Part shown: in pieces, positions 57,228 to 64,000 of the stretch
How positions within the stretch are numbered: position 1 is the first letter of the stretch
Layout: every line of letters starts with the position of its first letter
Assembly: GCA_014529385.2 (NCBI GenBank)
Contig: CM043954.1
Location: 92,931,247-92,995,246 of the forward strand
Length of the DNA stretch: 64,000 bases
DNA from: Adiantum capillus-veneris
Lineage: Eukaryota > Streptophyta > Polypodiopsida > Polypodiales > Pteridaceae
Reading direction: 5' to 3'
Translations under genes and position numbers: made by a program
The notes under the pieces: generated by a model
The model's database searches: none
The model's input: only the letters and a program-made list of their open reading frames with translations
What the model was told of the DNA's origin: nothing

Positions 57228-58080
57228 TTATCCCTCTATTTTTATGAAAAGATCAGTTACAATGGATGAAAGGTCATCCTCCACATCAAACAAGGGGTTC
57301 CTATGGGCATACATGGTTCGGAACATGTCATCTATCCATCCACTCAACCATGGATAAATGACATCCATCAGGTAGAGCGAGCGATCCTGGTCATCATAGG
57401 TTGTCTTGTAGGAGCAAATGCAAAGCCATGACATCTAGTCAATCTTCAAAGACTTATATCTAGAATCGTTTGCTAGAATTGTAGTGGTAGGATAAAACTA
57501 TGGGTGCCTCTCCCACACCCTCTTTTGATGTTTTAGGAACATGGGCTTGTCATCGAACTCACGTGCAACATATGGAACCCGCTGAAGGCTTTTGGCCCAG
57601 ACCTTGCACTCATCCTAACTAAAGATTTCTGTAAATGAAACTTCAAAGTTCAACTAACAATACAGAGATATATATGAGGACTTATTAATAGGTAACAATA
57701 CCTTAAAAAAGTCCCCTCATCTTCATTGGTTTAGAAAAGCATGCATTCATAATATTCATGATATTTTTCCTTTTGCAACACAATCAGAGCATGATAGAAG
57801 CCTTTTCTATTATCTTTAGAATGAACTCCTCTATATCGGGCCTCACAATATAGTACATCCAATCCATCACGTGCACACCTTGGTGTCCAACCCCATCAAG
57901 GAATGGCAGCTTCAAAAGTTCTTTTGGGCATATGTCAAAATTCTTTAGTAGAACACCATTGATGTCAAGTATTATGAGTTGATCGCAGGAAGCTTTCCTA
58001 TCTATGGGTAGCGTTGTGTCAAGACATTTCTCATTACGTCACCATGCCTCCCTTGCTACAACACCCAAAGGCCAAATGAG
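57228..58080 (-). pseudogene. FCP1/SCP-like (NIF domain) HAD phosphatase fragment
   Basis: From about 57998 the minus strand encodes CDQLIILDINGVLLKNF, the phosphoryl-acceptor motif region of plant FCP1/SCP-like proteins (DxN variant), then YYIVRPDIEEFILK. After a probable intron (acceptor TTTACAG near 57631) come DDKPMFLKHQKRVWERHP, TTTILANDSRYKSLK (the usual DDS is NDS) and ICSYKTTYDDQDRSLYLMDVIYPWL, ending at a stop at 57228. At least four in-frame stops are present. The order and spacing of these motifs match the family; the copy is decayed. Confidence 0.65.
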
Positions 58081-58395
58081 ACAAAGGAGAGAGTATAGTG
58101 ATAGTCATGTCAACTCAGCCACGTGAGTAAGAGATGCTAATCATAATAGGTGTACAATACCCAATTTGGTAGATTATGTACGACACAAATTGTCAACCTA
58201 ATAGAACACACTAGCATACATGTTGTACAATAACCATAGAATCATTTAGGTCAACCTTATATGCAAGAGAATACAAACAGAACATCACATATAACCAAGC
58301 AAAAGTGCTTTTGATTCATGAAAAAACAGACTACAAAGTACAAAATGTTGCATGGTAGCTAAGTCTTGTAGGCACACAACTTTTGATCATGACAA

Positions 58396-59040
58396 ATGAG
58401 GCGATTCTTTCCTTTGACACAAAAAAGTTCTGACAAAGTGGCTAAGTCAATGCAATCACCTGCGTCTTTCTCTACCCCACTCGATGCATCACCCGCAACT
58501 CTACCCAACTCCACTCTCAAGTGTACCTTCTACATCAACACCCTCATTACGAGCCTCTCCACAAGAGCACCCCCCTTCTTGACTTTAACATCCCCCTTCC
58601 TACCAACCTTTGATTTATGTGCACCATTGTCCTTCTCTTCAACAACCTTCTCCTCATCAATAGCTAACTTGTCACGAGGACTTCCACTCTTAGCTATACC
58701 TTCCACATCAGCACCCTCATTAGCAACTAACTTGTCACCAACACTTTCGCTCTCAATTATACATTCCACATCAACAGCTTCATCACTAGCCTCTTCCACA
58801 AGAGCACCCCCCTTCTTTACTTTAACACCCCCCTTCCTACCAGACTTTGCCTTACATGCACCACCGGCCTTCTCTTCAACAACCTTCTCCTCAACACGAA
58901 ACTAACTTGTCCCTGGCAGCCTTCTCCTTGGCACCAACAAAGTTGTCACCACCATCAACCTTCTCCTTCACACCAGCACACTTGTTTCCATTAGCCTTGT
59001 CAACGCCAGCTTCCTTGTCACCATCAACTTTCTCTTAAAG
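58396..59040 (-). pseudogene. Lys/Glu-rich repetitive protein segment, likely N-terminal part of the NIF-domain gene
   Basis: The minus strand from 59040 encodes repeats of EEKVVEEK..GG..K.K.GRKGGVKVKKGGALVE, at 58915-58790 and 58680-58552 (about 240 bp apart), with VGDKLVANEGADVEG between. A 89-codon open part is 58799-58530. Long charged N-terminal regions are found in some plant FCP1-like proteins, and the segment is on the same strand about 300 bp upstream, so I infer one gene. It could be separate. Confidence 0.45.
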
Positions 59041-59053
59041 TGCATCATGTTCA

Positions 59054-59640
59054 TTATACATAACAATCAGTCATTTTTATAAAAAATTGTGCTTCATCAA
59101 AAGTAAGTGGTTCCTCCTCATCACACATACTTGACACAACCAAAGCATTACAATCTAATGCATAAGCAGCATGATGAGAATCTGAACAAGACAAAAGTGC
59201 ATCCATAAGAAGCATGATGAGAATCCGAACAAGACAAAAGTACATCCAAATTATTATCACGCAAAGTATGCACCAACCATTTTGGAATACCTCTAGCTTC
59301 CTCATTTCCAACCCTATCCTCATGAAGTCATCATTTATATCTACATAAAAAATAGGTGGATCTGTGACGTCACTTGAAACCTACAGAAGTTAAATATTTC
59401 CCTCATTTGGGCTTACACTTGTACTCCCACCTTTGAAAAGAGTCAACAAGGTATCAAAAATGTCATGTGAGCTTACACCTATCTCTTTAGCATATGACAA
59501 CAAGGGTTTAACTACATCTTTCACAAAAAGAAGATCTTGAGAAGTCAAAGATACGTTTGATTGTGGATGGTATAACCTATAATCCTTGCTTTCAACACTA
59601 TAATCAACAAAGATGCATTTGACAACCTTATCATCCAATC
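59054..59640 (-). pseudogene. Element K: Ty1/copia integrase tail-to-RT linker fragment
   Basis: Frame 59638-59390 has VVKCIFVDYSVESKDYRLYHPQSN, the copia integrase tail; 59323-59054 has CDEEEPLTFDEAQ, the linker before RT, with a 35-bp tandem duplication (GCATGATGAGAATC at 59170 and 59212). Both parallel H at 47500-48000. Confidence 0.8.
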
Positions 59641-59649
59641 TCCCTCGTT

Positions 59650-60800
59650 GTTCAATATGAAGCTCCTAAAGGGAGCCATTTAGAAACTAAAAGAAAAAAG
59701 TGCTCAAATGCAAAAGTCAAATGTATGCCTGACTCCATTCCTCACCAAGGCTTGTTTTAGAAAGCCAAAAAATTAGGATTCTTTCAATGCACCTAGAGAT
59801 GTAAAAATGAAGGGTTTATAGCATATCCAAAGTAAGGGAGGTGGATTCGTGTGGGAAAACAAAGGTCTAATGTAGTTGGAAGTCGGATTTAATTTGTTTT
59901 CAAAAAGATAGAATCCTAATCTGAGTGCATAAAGATTCTCCACATATCTTCTTTCACGACTAGTGCAAAGGGAGGGGACACAAGGAATGCAAAAAGATAG
60001 AAATCCAACCCAAATGCACATAAATTCTCCAAATTGTTGATCACAAAGGAAAGATATCCTTTCCCTAGCCCCACGCCAACATTGATAAACTCAACTTGTC
60101 GTCGCTTATCACTCTTCTTTATTACTTTGTCATTCATGGCTAGAATCAAAGTGATGTGAAGGTACGATCATTTGTATAGTAGATGCACCACTGAATTGTG
60201 CGAGGAGAAGCAAGGGTACTCGGCGATTATGGAGTTGCATCAACCTGCACCAATGGACTCAAGATCCACTCTCAAGTAGGAATAGCACAAGTACACAAGA
60301 ACACATGTTGACAAGGCATCCTTATGACTGCAAAGCACGAGAATTTTCAGAAAAATTTAAACAATCCCTCATCGCCTTGCTGTGAAATCCATGAACATGC
60401 TATAAGGATGCACACATGCATCCAATAATCCATTGCTATACATGCTCAAAGAATGCATACATGTGCTCAGCAATTGAAGGGAATATATATGCACTGAGCA
60501 TTGAAACCGTATGACAGTGACCGTTATGATGATGTTGTCTATCTGATTTATAATAGGACTTAGCAAGATGGGGAGTTCATTCACTTCAAAATCCTACCTA
60601 GAACTGCCATTAAAAGACTGCAGACCTTTAAGAGGCCTCCTTACAATGCCAAAAAAAAGTCTCAAACTTCACGCCTGTTTCAAAGGCTGGCTCCTAATGT
60701 TCCTTATGATGATTTCAATTTTGGCAAGATAACATAAAATGATCCATACCATGCAAAAACCATCATAGAATCTGGCATCAAAGACGCAAAAAAGAGAAGT
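59650..60800. other. Region without recognised gene
   Basis: Two similar ~90-bp segments (AAAAAGATAGAA at 59909 and 59992) form a degenerate tandem repeat. No protein family is recognised on either strand. Confidence 0.5.
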
Positions 60801-60832
60801 GAAGAAAAAATAGAAAACGATGATTCAATTTG

Positions 60833-60838
60833 TTTATT
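60833..60838 (-). promoter_or_regulatory. Poly(A) signal of the PGP synthase gene
   Basis: AATAAA on the minus strand lies about 190 bases after the stop codon at 61029, so 60810-61028 is the likely 3' untranslated region. Confidence 0.5.
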
Positions 60839-61028
60839 GACAAAAGATTTTACATCATTCAATTTGAATGCCATGTATAATTGCCATCTCAATGTCACGA
60901 TCAAATAGTACAAATGATTGCACACTGCAAAGTGGAGCAATTTTACAAATGGGCTATGCCCGTATTTGATTCCGCATGGACAAAAAAAAACATTCTGCGG
61001 CTCAAAATTTTCATCTTGGGGATGCTAG

Positions 61029-61707
61029 TTACTTCACCAAGACTCCCCAAATGCCCTTTATGTAGACAGCCAAAGACACAAGGGCGAGTCCAGCTGAAAT
61101 GTAGAGCAAGCTCACTCCGGCCGCTAGTAACAAGCAATCGATACCATTTTGACTGCACAATGATCATACACAGAAATCTCAATGTCCGCAAGACCAGAAG
61201 ATATGGCATATATTAGTCTCAGGCAAAATATTTTTGTCTGTATAGACCAGAAAATATGGCATACTAGATAACTATGGCAAAAGCTCAAGGTGGAACCAAA
61301 CGTAGTGTACCGTATGGATACATATGTACATTACATTGTACAGAACGGTTTGGATCCATATGTACCTTCCAAAAGCTAACCTCAGCAACTACTGAATTCT
61401 CTCGAGAAGCATGTAAAATCTAAACGCTTTCAAATACAGAGACGCAGATACAAAGTAGACTTACCAGCCATTAGTGGCGAGAAGAACTGTCAATGCCACC
61501 ATCTGTGATGCTGTCTTCCATTTGCCCAGTTTATTTACAGCAACGGCCTGTCACATTGAAGTAATCTGAGAGAATGATAAAAAGACAATCCAAAGAGAAA
61601 ATACTATCTAAACAAGCTTGAGAAATGTATTGATATGGCCTAACATGAAGAAAGTCATGGTTAATGAATCATGAATAGTGTGTTTCTAAAAGTGTGTGCG
61701 TGCGTGC

Positions 61708-61776
<69 letters not shown>

Positions 61777-62411
61777 AGAGAATTTTAACGTCGTAGGAAA
61801 CTATCCCAGTAGATCACAAAGATCTATCTGAGTCGTCTTGAACTCAGACCTGTTATTCAAGAGGGAAATGGCATAACCATCTACACACTTGGGTGATAGA
61901 AAGGTTATACTATTTCACTCTTCTTATTAACACACCCAGAGAGAGAGAGAGAGACTGCACTCAAGAATTGAGTGGAAAAGATCTTGGTTTTTTCAACCTC
62001 AAGAATTTGCATTTAAGAACAAACAATGATATGAAGGTATCCACCTAAAACCATCATTTCCTTACCTCCAAAGCTAAAAATACCAACCAAACACTAAAGC
62101 CTTTGCCACCGGCAGGCCAAACAGGTCCAATGCAACACTTACAGCTGAAATGTCGCCACTTTGACTTGCAGCCCATTCACGAACAGCGGACATGGTGATC
62201 TGAAACACGCACTCAACAAAATGAGAGTGGATCAATACCATAGTGGCCTTAATGGCAGTCGTGACACTAGTGAAAATATTCCTGAGCAGATACTAGCCTC
62301 TCTTCCAATGATTGCCACAGATGGTAAAGGAATAAGCCAAGGAAGCGGCATCGCCCATGAAGCTTGCAGAGGTCTTGTACTCAACAAAACCAAGGTGGTT
62401 GCAACCATCAA
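61029..62411 (-). CDS. PGPS1 (PGP1): Phosphatidylglycerophosphate synthase, last four exons
   Basis: Exons on the minus strand are 62411-62298, 62199-62143, 61547-61465 and 61152-61029 (stop TAA). Lengths are 114, 57, 83 and 124 bp and the frames join in phases 0, 0 and 2. They encode LMVATTLVLLSTRPL, PLPSVAIIGREITMSAVREWAASQ, VNKLGKWKTASQMVAL and a membrane C-terminus LLYISAGLALVSLAVYIKGIW. The REITMSAVREW and GKWKT.QM blocks are hallmarks of PgsA-type CDP-alcohol phosphatidyltransferases, which make PGP from CDP-diacylglycerol and glycerol-3-phosphate in plastids and mitochondria. Splice sites are AG acceptors, with GTAAGT donors after exons 2 and 3; the donor after exon 1 here reads GCTAGT. 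The exon with the DG..AR..G...D...D active site is not in view. No stop or shift is seen, so the gene may be alive. Confidence 0.88.
61691..61772. repeat. TG/GA compound microsatellite in a PGP synthase intron
   Basis: (TGCG)n, (TG)n and (GA)n runs follow one another inside the 595-bp intron between 62143 and 61547. Confidence 0.97.
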
Positions 62412-63221
62412 CTGCAGAAGAAGCAGCTAGAATACACTTAGAAAAACATCATCCCAGAACCTTCAGGAACCTTGCACTTTCATAGTATGAACCTTCTTTA
62501 AGGTAGCGTGCGTAGGGAATCATGCAAAAAAAATTAGCTTGCACAGGCCATACCTACATACTTGTATAGAATAAGCAAACATAACGTGGAACAGACGTTA
62601 AAACACTGGGTATTTTTAGCCTTTTTTGACAAGAAAGGTAGAAACAACATTGGTGTTGTTGATTAAGTTCCACAGTAGGCATACCATAACATGACCTTGA
62701 GAGAACTGTAAGTGCTTCATAACCTTTTTATGTGCTAATGTACATGGCATAACCCACTACCTTCAAGTTGGAGAACTAGCAGGAAAGGTGTATTCAGAAA
62801 ACCAGTAGCATTACTGACTACCACTCACTCCTCTCCCCCCTCACCTCCCCTCCCCCTCCCCCACAACACACACACACACACACACACACACCACAAAATG
62901 GCAATAACAAAATAAAACAAGAAAAAGCCCCATGGACATCTCTATACGAAGTAACCAGCCACTCGTAATTGATGTTATTAGTGTGCGTTTGGGGCCAATC
63001 TCTCTGGGGATGGAACTACGCTGGGCCGTGTCGTCTCTCTCAGTTGCGATTAAGTTATTTTCAGTTTCTTTCACGTGTCGCATCAGATTCTCGCCTTGGG
63101 GTGTCCAAGTCTGTTACATTGGATGACTACTGCCATAGGCTTTGGGATACTTATCTGCCAGTATCTTCGTTTCGGAAGATAACTTTGAGAAACCTGATTG
63201 AGCGGTTTTGCTGTGGATGGA
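62412..63221 (-). other. Start of a large upstream intron of PGP synthase
   Basis: No coding exon matching the preceding part of the enzyme is visible. It holds a pyrimidine-rich tract (62822-62862) and a CA microsatellite (62865-62891). A plus-strand ORF at 62969-63235 (LDDYCHRLWDTYLPVSSFRK) is unrecognised and may belong to an old repeat. Confidence 0.5.
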
Positions 63222-64000
63222 TTACCTCAATTTAGTAATCAAAGATGTGCTGACGAAATTAGTAGAACACCCACTATCCACAAGAACATTGATTGGCTGC
63301 TTGCCAACAAAGCCAAGGAGGCTGAGAACCTGATTCGAAAGATCCACTAGAGCAGTGACGTGATTCCGAGCATTCATCATTAAGGCACTTACAACCTTGG
63401 AAACTCGAACACAACGTGCTGCCTGTTTGCCTTTGTCTGGGATAGGAGGTTGGCTGTGGATAGGTTCTGAAATTGTGGTCTCCATGTGAGAATTATGGCG
63501 AGGATTTGAAGGATTTGGCTTCTTGGGGCATTCATACCACCTGTGGTCTCCATGACAAATTGTACATAATCCTGTACGGTTGGAGTTGGAGGTTGAAGGA
63601 GCTGATGAAGAGGATTGCTGTCCAGAGCACGTATTCGGCCGAAAATCACGACGACCATTCCTTCTATGATTGGGACGATTGTTTCGTCGATTCTGATTAT
63701 TTGCCGAAGAGGAGGCTCTGGAAGTGGCTGCTTGTCCAGAAGATTGGGGTCGAAAAGAAGTTTGTCTAGCAGAGTATTGTCTTGAAGAGTGAGCTCCTAA
63801 GAAAGAACGCTGATTCTGACCACCTTGTCCTTGGTAATTACGTTGTGAAGAGCTTGCAGAATTGGAAACTCGATCACCAGAAAGGAAACTTCTGAGTGGG
63901 CGCCGATTGTCACCAAGACGCTCAACATAAGCGATTGCAGCATCCAGTGTGGCAGGGTTAAATTTATGGACATCATCTCGTAGGGAAGGCTCAAGTCCGT
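63222..64000 (-). pseudogene. Element L: Ty3/gypsy gag end and protease, running off the window
   Basis: The minus strand encodes a Ser/Arg/Gln-rich nucleocapsid region, a knuckle CTICHGDHRWYEC (C-x2-C-x3-H-x4-C) near 63550, and protease with INVLVDSGCSTNFVST near 63270, where the sequence ends abruptly. The frame shifts at least once. It lies upstream of the PGP synthase exons on the same strand, probably within an intron. Confidence 0.82.

Noticed and set aside
62161-62430. 89-codon plus-strand ORF
   Set aside because: It is the reverse strand of two PGP synthase exons and the intron between them.

Overview
The window looks like nuclear DNA of a seed plant with a large, repeat-rich genome; the species cannot be told from sequence alone. 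The signs are chromodomain Ty3/gypsy elements, Ty1/copia elements primed by initiator tRNA-Met, LTR elements primed by tRNA-Asp and apparently tRNA-Trp, GT-AG introns of plant size, and a plant-type phosphatidylglycerophosphate (PGP) synthase gene at the right end. Roughly 80-85% of the window is LTR retrotransposon.

Positions 1-38602 are one nest of insertions. I use letters for elements. D' (plus strand, 3' part 36601-38602) contains E (Ty3/gypsy, minus, window edge to 36600). E contains D (plus, 906-34114). The 5' LTR of D contains A (chromovirus, minus, 1113-27723, perfect 5-bp target duplication CCAAA). A contains B (minus, 2923-12882, inside its RNase H/integrase junction) and C (chromovirus, minus, 14297-25047, inside its protease/RT junction). 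B contains F (truncated copia, plus, 5656-~8379). This is six levels deep. Most reading frames carry stops or frameshifts; C is the youngest by LTR similarity.

Three elements are unusual. D and D' carry no gag or pol but a long acidic, coiled-coil protein with a conserved C-terminal domain, and D has a leader of about 285-bp repeats each centred on a palindrome. B has 2.4-kb LTRs and only one gag-like ORF with an acidic tail. C has a possible extra protein made by splicing a 47-codon exon in its LTR, in phase, to an ORF upstream of gag.

38603-44950 is gene-poor, with a strong 50-base hairpin at 44462 and a long GA microsatellite. 44960-56340 is a patchwork of broken elements: gypsy G, copia H, a rearranged mosaic copia I with at least four abnormal joins, and gypsy J. 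57228-59040 holds a decayed host-like gene: an FCP1/SCP-type (NIF domain) HAD phosphatase fragment after a repetitive Lys/Glu-rich N-terminal part. 59054-59640 is another copia scrap.

At the right end four consecutive exons of a PGP synthase gene (minus strand, 61029-62411) are open and join in phase. Its earlier exons, with the CDP-alcohol phosphotransferase active site, are not visible and probably lie beyond the window, separated by an intron invaded by gypsy element L (63222 to the edge).
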